A DNA stretch of 7,238 bases from Lachnospiraceae bacterium UBA2734 (GTDB taxonomy: Bacteria > Bacillota > Clostridia > Lachnospirales > Lachnospiraceae). Location: assembly GCA_002353635.1 (NCBI GenBank), contig DEKA01000043.1, positions 1 to 7,238 of the forward strand, read 5' to 3'. This document shows, one piece after another, positions 1 to 6,453 of the stretch (position 1 is the first letter of the stretch; each line of letters starts with the position of its first letter). A program made the translations under genes and the position numbers. Below the pieces are notes generated by a model, which saw only the letters and a program-made list of their open reading frames with translations, was not told the DNA's origin and did not search any database.

Positions 1-2
1 GG

Positions 3-65
3 TTAGCGAATCGATGCGCAGCGGTCACACCCGGGGCATCTCTGTCCGCAGCCTGCCCACAGCAT
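3..65 (-). CDS. Possible 20-codon cysteine-rich ORF after trkH
   Basis: An ATG 8 bases after the trkH stop opens a 20-codon frame that ends with TAA at 5-3. AAAGG, which shares bases with the trkH stop codon, stands 5 bases before the ATG and is a fair ribosome binding site. The peptide has four cysteines in CGQRCPGCDRC, spaced like a small metal-binding knuckle. No family is recognised. An ORF this short arises easily by chance, so it is listed only as a candidate. The rest of bases 1-73 shows no terminator or other gene. Confidence 0.15.
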   Translation of the reverse strand: MLWAGCGQRCPGCDRCASIR

Positions 66-73
66 ATCTGCCT

Positions 74-1516
74 TTATCTTCTCTTCCAGATACCCGGCAC
101 GAACAGTACGAGCATCGGATACAGCTCAAGTCTGCCGGCCAGCATATCGAACATCAGCACGTACTTGGACAGGAGACTCAGACCGTTGTAATTGGTCATA
201 GGTCCTACACCGGCAAGGCCGGGTCCAATGTTGTTGAATGTCGCCGCCACAGCCGTGAAGTCAGTCAGCAGATCCCACTTCGGATCAATCGTGAGCACAA
301 AGACCGAACCTACAAAAATGAAAATAAAGACCGCCAGATAAACAAGAATGCTCTTCACCGTCCGCTTGTCCACCGCCTTCTTGTCGAACTCAATACAGCA
401 GACGCTGTGCGGATGGATATATTCCCTGATCTGCTGCGCGACGGCCTTGACCATCACGAGCACTCTGGAGACCTTAATGCCGCCGCCCGTAGAGCCCGCG
501 CAGGCGCCGATGAACATCAGAAGGACAAGAATCCCCCTTGAGAATTCCGGCCACTTATCGAAGTCCACCGTGGAATAACCCGTCGTCGTGATGATCGAAC
601 CCACCTGGAAGGCTGCGTGATGAAATGCCTTGAAGACGGAATCGAACATCGGCGCAATGTTGCCCGTGATGAGAAGGATGGCCACAGCAATGATGATGAA
701 GTACCAGCGCACCTCTTCCATGCGGAAGGCCTGCTTCTTGTCCCGCCCCGTCAGATAGTAGTAAGCGTTGAAATTGACGCCGAACAGGATCATGAACACC
801 GTGATGATGCCCTGCTGCAGCATGGTGTAGCTCCCAACACTGTCATTGCGTATGCCGAAGCCGCCGGTGCCCGCTGTACCGAACGAGAGGCAGAAGGCAT
901 CAAAGATAGGCATGCGGGCGAGCAAAAGAAGAACAATCTGCACGATGGTCATGCCAAAATAAATGGTATACAGAATCTTCGCGCTCTCCCTGACCTTCGG
1001 CACAAGTTTTCCAAATGTTGGGCCCGGGCTCTCCGCGCGCATCAGCTGCGCATTGTAGCCGCTTGTCATCGGCACAATGGCCAGCATGAAGACGATGACG
1101 CCCATGCCGCCCACCCAGTGCGTGAATGAGCGCCACAGGAGCGACGCGTGGCTCAATCCCTCCACATTGTCCAGGATACTCGCGCCCGTCGTTGTAAAGC
1201 CGGAGATTGTCTCAAAGAGCGCATTCGAGAATGAGGGGATATCCCCGTTGATGACGAACGGAAGCGCACCCATGATACTGATCAGGATCCAGCTAAGTGA
1301 GACACTCACCAGCGCCTCCCGCGCATAGAACACGAATTTGGCCGGTTTCTTCCACATCATGACGGTTCCGAGAGCAAACGTCACGGCCGCCATGATGAAG
1401 AAGGACAGTGCCTGGTGCTCCCCGTACATAAGTCCCACAATTGCAGGCAGGAGCATAAGCGCTCCTTCCACCCTCAGCACCATTCCAAGAATATACACTA
1501 CGATGTGATAATGCAT
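74..1516 (-). CDS. trkH: Trk potassium uptake system membrane channel subunit TrkH
   Basis: TrkH is the integral membrane subunit that lets potassium into the cell, gated by a TrkA ring. The 480 residues from the ATG contain many hydrophobic segments and the four pore loops of the superfamily of K+ transporters: ETISGFTTTGAS (102-113), SFGTAGTGGFG (211-221), GSIITTTGYST (306-316) and TFNNIGPGL (426-434). Each has the expected filter glycine. THWVGGMGVIVFMLA (132-146) follows the first loop, and ACAGSTGGGIKVSRVL (338-353) fits the intramembrane gating region after the third. The C-terminal end, with MLAGRLELYPMLVLF (458-472), is typical. The adjacent two-domain TrkA favours TrkH over KtrB. A GTG at 1534 would add six residues but lacks a good ribosome binding site. 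No terminator is visible in the 73 bases that follow the stop. Confidence 0.95.
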   Translation of the reverse strand: MHYHIVVYILGMVLRVEGALMLLPAIVGLMYGEHQALSFFIMAAVTFALGTVMMWKKPAKFVFYAREALVSVSLSWILISIMGALPFVINGDIPSFSNALFETISGFTTTGASILDNVEGLSHASLLWRSFTHWVGGMGVIVFMLAIVPMTSGYNAQLMRAESPGPTFGKLVPKVRESAKILYTIYFGMTIVQIVLLLLARMPIFDAFCLSFGTAGTGGFGIRNDSVGSYTMLQQGIITVFMILFGVNFNAYYYLTGRDKKQAFRMEEVRWYFIIIAVAILLITGNIAPMFDSVFKAFHHAAFQVGSIITTTGYSTVDFDKWPEFSRGILVLLMFIGACAGSTGGGIKVSRVLVMVKAVAQQIREYIHPHSVCCIEFDKKAVDKRTVKSILVYLAVFIFIFVGSVFVLTIDPKWDLLTDFTAVAATFNNIGPGLAGVGPMTNYNGLSLLSKYVLMFDMLAGRLELYPMLVLFVPGIWKRR

Positions 1517-1524
1517 TGCAACAG

Positions 1525-1528
1525 CTCC
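1525..1528 (-). promoter_or_regulatory. Ribosome binding site of trkH
   Basis: GGAG on the minus strand is 8 bases before the ATG at 1516. It decides that start over the in-frame GTG at 1534, which has only AGG upstream and lies within a hairpin stem. Confidence 0.6.
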
Positions 1529-1549
1529 GGCCACAGGATGCCTGCGGCC
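1529..1549 (-). promoter_or_regulatory. Intercistronic RNA hairpin abutting the trkH ribosome binding site
   Basis: In the trkA-trkH transcript, GGCCGCAGG (1549-1541) can pair with CCUGUGGCC (1537-1529) across a CAU loop. This gives nine continuous pairs, one of them G-U. The stem ends immediately before the GGAG that serves trkH, and an in-frame GTG (1534-1532) lies inside its 3' arm. The stem seen in sequence is clear; any effect on translation or mRNA processing is inference. Confidence 0.6.
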
Positions 1550-1558
1550 CTAATCTCC

Positions 1559-2917
1559 TCACTCCAGAATGTCGCGGATATCTCCGAATCCCTTATGCGT
1601 CGTCACGACGATGACGCTGTCTCCAACCTCTATGGTCGTCTGGCCGTTGGGCAGGATCGTCTTTCCTCTGCGAATGATGCAGGCCACGAGCACACCCTTC
1701 TTCGTGTGCAGGGCGGAAAGCGGGATGCCGACAACAGGAGCATCCTTCTGGATGATGAATTCCAGCGCCTCAACTTTATTTTCCACAATGTTGTAGAGCG
1801 TCTCAACATTGCTCCCGATCGAGTTCTGCATCGCGCGCACATAGCGGACGATGGATTCCGCAGTGATGTTCTTCGGATGGATCATGCTGCCGAGATTGAA
1901 CTGGCTGATGACCTCATCGATCGAGATGCGGTTTGTCTTTGTGATGCACTTGAGATGACTGTTGACCTCGCGCGCATAGAGGGAGAGGAAAATATTCTCC
2001 TCATCGATGCCGGTGAGTGTGACAAACGACTCCGCCATCTCCACGCCCTCCTCCTTAAGGAGGTCATGGTTTGTGCCGTCCCCATTGATGATGACGGCTT
2101 CAGGGAGAATCTCGCTCAGCTCCTCGCATCTCGCCCTGTCCTTCTCGATGATCTTGACGTCGATTCCGTACTTGATCAGCTCCTTCGCGAGGTAATAGGC
2201 GATCTTGCCGCCGCCGACAATCATCGTGTCATGCACTCTGTGAATGTCCACGCCTATCTTGCTGAAGAAGTTCCTTGCATGCATGGGGGACGCGATGATG
2301 CTGATCACATCGCCTCCCTGCAGCACGAAGCTCCCGTCGGGAATCATGGCCTTGTCGCCTCTCTCCACAACGCACACAAGAACCTCGGACTGCACCTTCT
2401 TGGGGATGTCCATCAGCTTGCATTCATTGAGCACAGAGTTCTGCGGAATGACGAACTGCAGCAGTTCCACTCTCCCCTTTGCAAATGTGTCAATCTTGAT
2501 CGCAGAAGGAAAGCGAAGGAGTCTTGAGATCTCCATGGCCGCCGCATACTCGGGGTTGACCGTCATCGACAGGCCCAGCTCATCCTGAATGTAGCCGATC
2601 TCCTGACTGTAGAGCGGATTGCGCACACGCGCAATTGTGCTGCAGTTGCCCGCTTTCTTGGCAAAGAGACAGCTGAGGAGGTTGAGCTCATCGAGGTCTG
2701 TCACCGCAATGAACAGATTGGCCTCCTCGATGCCGGCCTCTTTCAGCGTGGACCAGCTCGCCGCATTGCCGACGACGCCCATAACGTCATAGTTGTCCGT
2801 CATGTCCGACACCACCTGTGCATCAATATCGATGACAGAGATGTCGTGATTCTCACGGCTTAATCTCTCTACAATAGTGTGGCCGACTTTTCCGCAGCCA
2901 GCAACGATAATCCGCAT
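1559..2917 (-). CDS. trkA: Trk potassium uptake system regulatory subunit TrkA
   Basis: TrkA is the peripheral cytosolic protein that gates the TrkH channel in response to bound nucleotide. The 452 residues hold two tandem RCK units, the normal length for full TrkA and twice that of KtrA. The first unit opens with MRIIVAGCGKVGHTIVERL (GxGxxG at 7-12) and ends strand 2 with VIDID (28-32). The second has MIVGGGKIAYYLAKEL (232-247) and IIEKD (256-260), with INGDGTNHDLL at 277-287. Each Rossmann half is followed by a C-terminal RCK_C subdomain (about 137-218 and 368-450), seen as ELLQFVIPQNSVL and ALEFIIQKDAPVVGIPL. RCK_C domains of some Firmicute potassium transporters bind cyclic di-AMP, but whether this one does cannot be read from the sequence. 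The gene lies 42 bases before trkH, so the two are expected to form one operon. The ATG at 2917 was chosen over an in-frame TTG at 2929. Confidence 0.95.
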   Translation of the reverse strand: MRIIVAGCGKVGHTIVERLSRENHDISVIDIDAQVVSDMTDNYDVMGVVGNAASWSTLKEAGIEEANLFIAVTDLDELNLLSCLFAKKAGNCSTIARVRNPLYSQEIGYIQDELGLSMTVNPEYAAAMEISRLLRFPSAIKIDTFAKGRVELLQFVIPQNSVLNECKLMDIPKKVQSEVLVCVVERGDKAMIPDGSFVLQGGDVISIIASPMHARNFFSKIGVDIHRVHDTMIVGGGKIAYYLAKELIKYGIDVKIIEKDRARCEELSEILPEAVIINGDGTNHDLLKEEGVEMAESFVTLTGIDEENIFLSLYAREVNSHLKCITKTNRISIDEVISQFNLGSMIHPKNITAESIVRYVRAMQNSIGSNVETLYNIVENKVEALEFIIQKDAPVVGIPLSALHTKKGVLVACIIRRGKTILPNGQTTIEVGDSVIVVTTHKGFGDIRDILE

Positions 2918-2921
2918 TTTA

Positions 2922-2926
2922 CCTTT
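2922..2926 (-). promoter_or_regulatory. Ribosome binding site of trkA
   Basis: AAAGG on the minus strand lies 4 bases before the ATG at 2917. An in-frame TTG at 2929 would add four residues (Met-Lys-Gly-Lys) but overlaps this site and has only a GGGG run 1 base before it, too close to work well. The ATG also places the Rossmann strand at residue 1-5, as usual for TrkA. Confidence 0.65.
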
Positions 2927-2955
2927 CAATCCCCTTTAAATAATTTTTATGCAGG

Positions 2956-2987
2956 CTCCCGGCAGCCGCAGTGCATCCTGCCGGGAG
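2956..2987 (-). terminator. Strong hairpin in the glnN-trkA gap; doubtful terminator
   Basis: CTCCCGGCAG (2956-2965) and CTGCCGGGAG (2978-2987) are a perfect 10-bp inverted repeat around a 12-base loop. A further 3 bp (2952-2954 with 2990-2992) can pair after a small internal loop. The element starts about 40 bases after the glnN stop on the transcribed strand, a usual place for a terminator. On the minus strand, however, the stem is followed by CCTGCATAAAAATTATTT, which lacks the U-run of an intrinsic terminator. It may be a weak or factor-dependent terminator, a 3' end stabiliser, or a leader structure for trkA. The remaining gap, 2988-3026 and 2918-2955, shows the trkA ribosome binding site and an A/T-rich run but no convincing -35/-10 pair. 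Confidence 0.5.
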
Positions 2988-3026
2988 TTCTGAAGCCGTA
3001 CAGAGTTCTCTTTCCGGCCTCCGCTG

Positions 3027-5138
3027 TTACAGCTCGAACATGAGATCCTCGTAGGTCGGGAACGGCCACGCCGCCTTATCCACATTTTCCTCAAGGACAT
3101 CGCACGGTGTGCGCAGCGCTGCCATGGCAGGCTTTATCTCGTCCTTATAGAAGAATGCCTTCTCCTTCTCATCTGCGATGGCGTTTGCCTTGTTTTCCAG
3201 ATCCCGCAGATGATCCAGCGCCGTCTGCGCCTCGTCGATCCTGTCGGCAATGCCCTGAAGCCGTTCCGTCTCCGCGTGGATCACGGCACCTGCCTTCTGC
3301 ACGGAAATGATAGTATCCGCGAGATCCCTCTCATAGTGCATGCACGCAGGCAGAATCTCCTTGGCCGCCATGTCGATCATCGTGAGCGCCTCGATATTGA
3401 TCGTCTTGGCATAGGTCTCATAGATGATCTCTTTTCTCGACTCGAGCTCCTTGCGCGTAAAAATCCCGAAGCGCTCGAAGAGCTCTACGCTCTTCTGGTT
3501 GGTGAGCGCATCCGCCGCCTCAATCATGCTCGGAATATTCGGAAGGCCTCTTCTCTCGGCTTCCTTTACCCACTCCTCTGAATAGCCGTTGCCGTCGAAA
3601 ATAATCCTCTGATGCTCCGTCAGGTTCTCCTTGATGAGGTCATGGACGGCGAGCTCGAAGTTGTCCGCCTTCTCTAGCACATCCGCCGCGTCGCTGAACG
3701 CCTCGGCGACGATCGCATTGAGCGTCGTCGTGGAACCGGCCATCGAGTCGGACGAGCCCACCATGCGGAACTCGAACTTATTGCCTGTAAAGGCGAACGG
3801 TGACGTCCTGTTGCGGTCCGTCGCATCCTTTGTGATATCAGGCAGTGTAGAAACGCCTGTCTTCAGAACGCCTCCCTCGAGGTGTCTCTTTGCGATACCG
3901 GTCTCAATGAGCTGACGCACCACATCCTCGAGCTGCTCGCCGAGGAAGATGGACACAATGGCCGGCGGCGCCTCGTTGGCGCCAAGGCGAAGATCATTGC
4001 CCACATCTGCGGCGCTCTGACGCAGAAGATCCGCATGCACATCCACCGCCTTCACAATGCAGGAGAGGATCAGAAGGAAGCGCACGTTCCTCTCCGGCGA
4101 ATCCCCGGGATCGAGAAGATTGATGCCGGTATCCGTCGTGAGGGACCAGTTGTTGTGCTTGCCGGAGCCGTTTACGCCTGCGAAGGGCTTCTCGTGCAGC
4201 AGGCAGCGCATGTTGTGGTGGTCGGCGACGCGCTTCATCGCCTCCATCACCAGCTGGTTGTGGTCCGTCGCAAGATTGGCCGTCTCATAAACAGGTGCGA
4301 GCTCGTGCTGCCCAGGTGCGACCTCATTGTGCTGTGTCTTCGCGGGCACGCCCAGCTTCCACAGCTCGACGTTCAGGTCCTTCATGAACTCGCCGACCCT
4401 CTCCCTGATGACGCCGAAGTAGTGATCCTCCATCTCCTGTCCCTTGGGCGCAGGTGCGCCGAAGAGCGTTCTGCCGCAGAAAATGAGGTCCGGCCTCTTC
4501 AGGTATTTGGCCTTGTCCACGAGAAAATATTCCTGCTCTGCGCCCGTCGACGTATAGACATGCTGGGCCGTCGTATCGCCAAAGAGGCGCAGGATCCGGA
4601 GTGCCTGCGTATTGATGACTTCCATCGAGCGAAGAAGCGGCGTCTTCTTATCCAGTGCCTCTCCCGTGTATGAGCAGAAAGCCGTGGGAATGCAGAGTGT
4701 GACGCCTGTGCCCGACTCCTTCAGAAAGGCCGGCGAGGTCACATCCCACGCCGTGTAGCCCCTCGCCTCAAAGGTCGAGCGAAGACCGCCGGAGGGGAAG
4801 GAGGACGCATCCGGCTCGCCCTTGATCAGGTCCTTGCCCGTAAATGCCGTCACCATGTGCCCCTCATCGTCTGGAGCAGAGATAAACGCGTCGTGCTTCT
4901 CCGCCGTGATCCCTGTCAGCGGCTGGAACCAGTGTGTGTAGTGCGTCGCCCCGTTCTCCATCGCCCAGTCCTTCATGGCCTTGGCGACGACATCCGCCTC
5001 GGCGAGCGAGAGCTCACCGCCGTGCAGAATAATGTCCCGCACGCTCTTGAAAACACTCTTCGGGAGACGTTCCTTCATCTTGCTGATCGTAAAGACATTC
5101 TTTCCGAACAGCTCCTCGAGCCTGATCGTATCGCCCAT
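3027..5138 (-). CDS. glnN: Glutamine synthetase type III (GlnN)
   Basis: This cytoplasmic enzyme makes glutamine from glutamate, ammonium and ATP. At 703 residues it matches type III enzymes (about 700-730), not type I (about 450) or type II (about 350). Recognisable parts in order are a type III N-terminal region (residues 1-150, including FPSGGLRSTFEARGYTAWD at 114-132), the metal-binding GAEQEYFL (199-206), NEVAPGQHELAPVYE (271-285), the substrate loop NGSGKHNNWSL (323-333) with His328, and NRTSPFAFTGNKFEFRMVG (443-461) with the ATP-site Glu456 and Arg458. No catalytic motif appears damaged. Residues about 610-660 are rich in Ala, Glu, Lys and Asp and probably form long helices or a coiled coil. 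Type III enzymes form dodecamers of two stacked hexamers. The gene starts 10 bases after trhP and probably belongs to the same transcript. No nitrogen-regulatory site such as a GlnR box is visible before it, and that gap is too short to hold a normal promoter. Confidence 0.95.
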   Translation of the reverse strand: MGDTIRLEELFGKNVFTISKMKERLPKSVFKSVRDIILHGGELSLAEADVVAKAMKDWAMENGATHYTHWFQPLTGITAEKHDAFISAPDDEGHMVTAFTGKDLIKGEPDASSFPSGGLRSTFEARGYTAWDVTSPAFLKESGTGVTLCIPTAFCSYTGEALDKKTPLLRSMEVINTQALRILRLFGDTTAQHVYTSTGAEQEYFLVDKAKYLKRPDLIFCGRTLFGAPAPKGQEMEDHYFGVIRERVGEFMKDLNVELWKLGVPAKTQHNEVAPGQHELAPVYETANLATDHNQLVMEAMKRVADHHNMRCLLHEKPFAGVNGSGKHNNWSLTTDTGINLLDPGDSPERNVRFLLILSCIVKAVDVHADLLRQSAADVGNDLRLGANEAPPAIVSIFLGEQLEDVVRQLIETGIAKRHLEGGVLKTGVSTLPDITKDATDRNRTSPFAFTGNKFEFRMVGSSDSMAGSTTTLNAIVAEAFSDAADVLEKADNFELAVHDLIKENLTEHQRIIFDGNGYSEEWVKEAERRGLPNIPSMIEAADALTNQKSVELFERFGIFTRKELESRKEIIYETYAKTINIEALTMIDMAAKEILPACMHYERDLADTIISVQKAGAVIHAETERLQGIADRIDEAQTALDHLRDLENKANAIADEKEKAFFYKDEIKPAMAALRTPCDVLEENVDKAAWPFPTYEDLMFEL

Positions 5139-5143
5139 ATTCT

Positions 5144-5149
5144 CTCCTT
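5144..5149 (-). promoter_or_regulatory. Ribosome binding site of glnN, overlapping the trhP stop codon
   Basis: AAGGAG on the minus strand sits 5 bases before the ATG at 5138. Its first A is the last base of the trhP stop codon. This site fixes the glnN start: an in-frame extension upstream to 5264 would run back inside trhP and add a 42-residue Arg- and Cys-rich stretch unlike the family. Confidence 0.85.
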
Positions 5150-6381
5150 TATTCCCTTGTCCCCAGCATCCGCAGAATATCCCCCTTCTGCGCCTGCTGA
5201 TCCAGCGTGACATACAGCTCCTGATGCGGGTGGGGAGCACTCGGCATTTCTGCGCCCTCCGCATCCCGTATGTGCAGTACCTTCGTCTTCACATCGCGGC
5301 CGTCCGGCTTCATGATCTCGATCTCGTCGCCGACACTGAACTTGTTGCGCTGCGTGATGCGGACCGCTCCGTCTGCGCGGATATCCTCTGCGATGCCAAG
5401 CCAGACAGCCTCGCTGACATAGGTGTTGCTGTCGTAGACCATCGACTCCTCAGAAGGCTTGCCGTAATAAAAGCCGGTCGTGAACCTCCGGTATGTGCAC
5501 TTTCTGATCTCGTCCTCATACCAGGGGAGGTTCTTGTGATAGAGCTCCGGGCTCTGCAGATAGTCATCGATGGCCTTTCGATACGTCCTCGCCACAGTGG
5601 CCACATACAGCGCCGTCTTCATTCTGCCCTCAATCTTGAAGCTGTCAATTCCCGCCGCGATGAGGTCCGGAATGTGGTCCACCATGCACAGATCCTTCGA
5701 GTTGAAAATAAACGTTCCCCGCTCATTCTCCTCGATCGGCAGGTACTCGCCCGGCCGGCTCTCCTCCGCAACAGCATAGCGCCATCTGCAGGGATGCGTG
5801 CACTCGCCCTGGTTGGCATCCCGTCCTGTGAAGTAGTTGGAAAGAAGGCATCTTCCCGAATAGGAGATGCACATGGCACCGTGTACGAAGGCCTCAACCT
5901 CCAGATCTTCCGGCACCCTGTCGCGGATCTCCCGGATCTCTGCCAGCGAGAGCTCCCGTGCACATACGACTCTCTTGGCGCCCTGCCCCGCCCAGAAATT
6001 AAAGGTCGCATAGTTGGTGTTGTTCGCCTGCGTGGAGATGTGAATGTCCACATCCGGACAGTTCTCCTTTGCCAGCATGAACATGCCGGGATCGGCGACA
6101 AGAACGGCATCAGGGCGCAGCTCCTCCAACTCTCGCATATACTCCGCGGCACCGTCGAGATCCCTGTTGTGGGCAAGGATGTTGGCCGTCACATGGACTC
6201 TCGCGCCGTGCGCATGGGCGTAGCGGATTCCCTCCGCCATCTCCTCCCGGGAGAAGTTCCTTGCTCTTGCGCGAAGGCCATACGCCTCACCGCCGATATA
6301 GACAGCGTCAGCACCGAAGTTGACAGCTGTTTTCAGGACTTCGAGGTCCTTTGCAGGACACAGAAGCTCTGGCTTTTTCAT
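5149..6381 (-). CDS. trhP: U32-family protein, TrhP/YegQ type (prephenate-dependent tRNA uridine 5-hydroxylation)
   Basis: This 410-residue protein carries the peptidase U32 signature: EAFVHGAMCISYSGRCLLS spans residues 163-181. Four cysteines (171, 178, 194, 198), the last two in GECTHPC, are those that ligate an iron-sulfur cluster in characterised U32 relatives. The N-terminal part begins PELLCPAKDLEVLKTAV and is followed by a GADAVYIGG strand, as expected for the barrel domain. Residues about 320-405 resemble the small C-terminal beta domain of the family (RNKFSVGDEIEIM at 345-357). Members named TrhP, including E. coli YegQ and Bacillus YrrN/YrrO, make 5-hydroxyuridine at tRNA wobble position 34 and use prephenate; older annotations call them collagenase-like proteases. 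Having trmR just upstream supports the tRNA role. Bacillus has two adjacent U32 genes here, whereas this window has one full-length copy. The ATG is preceded by AAAGGA (6392-6397) with a longish 10-base spacer. The U32 family is certain; the TrhP assignment within it is likely. Confidence 0.82.
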   Translation of the reverse strand: MKKPELLCPAKDLEVLKTAVNFGADAVYIGGEAYGLRARARNFSREEMAEGIRYAHAHGARVHVTANILAHNRDLDGAAEYMRELEELRPDAVLVADPGMFMLAKENCPDVDIHISTQANNTNYATFNFWAGQGAKRVVCARELSLAEIREIRDRVPEDLEVEAFVHGAMCISYSGRCLLSNYFTGRDANQGECTHPCRWRYAVAEESRPGEYLPIEENERGTFIFNSKDLCMVDHIPDLIAAGIDSFKIEGRMKTALYVATVARTYRKAIDDYLQSPELYHKNLPWYEDEIRKCTYRRFTTGFYYGKPSEESMVYDSNTYVSEAVWLGIAEDIRADGAVRITQRNKFSVGDEIEIMKPDGRDVKTKVLHIRDAEGAEMPSAPHPHQELYVTLDQQAQKGDILRMLGTRE

Positions 6382-6416
6382 ATTTTCAGAATCCTTTCAT
6401 AGCGATATATTATTCC

Positions 6417-6432
6417 GCTCTTTCGAAAGAGC
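6417..6432. repeat. Perfect 16-base palindrome between trmR and trhP
   Basis: The bases GCTCTTTCGAAAGAGC read identically on both strands. In RNA they would form a 6-bp stem closed by a TCGA tetraloop. The element lies in the 72-base gap between the methyltransferase stop and the U32 start. It is not followed by a U-run on the transcribed strand, so it does not look like an intrinsic terminator. It could be an operator for a dimeric regulator, an RNA processing or stability hairpin, or chance; the sequence alone does not decide. Confidence 0.5.
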
Positions 6433-6453
6433 AGCTGCCTGGCCGTCATATTG

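Noticed and set aside
5..20. Near-palindrome GCGAATCGATGCGC after trkH as a terminator
   Set aside because: Two mismatches in 14 bases, no stable loop geometry and no U-run follow it within the window.
1517..1534. GTG start for trkH at 1534
   Set aside because: The GTG is within a predicted stem and has only AGG before it, while the ATG at 1516 has GGAG at 8 bases and gives a usual TrkH N-terminus.
1415..2527. Plus-strand open frame of 370 codons opposite trkA
   Set aside because: It mirrors trkA codon bias, is rich in His, Asp and Arg with no family motif, and spans the trkA-trkH junction on the opposite strand.
3882..4673. Plus-strand open frame of 263 codons opposite glnN
   Set aside because: It lies wholly within glnN on the other strand and shows no domain; it is a shadow of the real gene.
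5139..5264. Longer start for glutamine synthetase, adding 42 residues
   Set aside because: The extension overlaps the end of trhP by 116 bases, is rich in Arg and Cys unlike the family, and has no advantage over the ATG at 5138 with its well-placed AAGGAG.
4975..6402. Long plus-strand open frame of 475 codons opposite trhP and the glnN start
   Set aside because: It is antisense to two genes with clear family motifs. It has no recognisable domain and a composition expected from reading the complement of GC-biased codons.
6400..6420. Promoter for trhP with a TAATAT -10
   Set aside because: No -35 hexamer resembling TTGACA occurs at 16-18 bases upstream, so it was not listed as a promoter.
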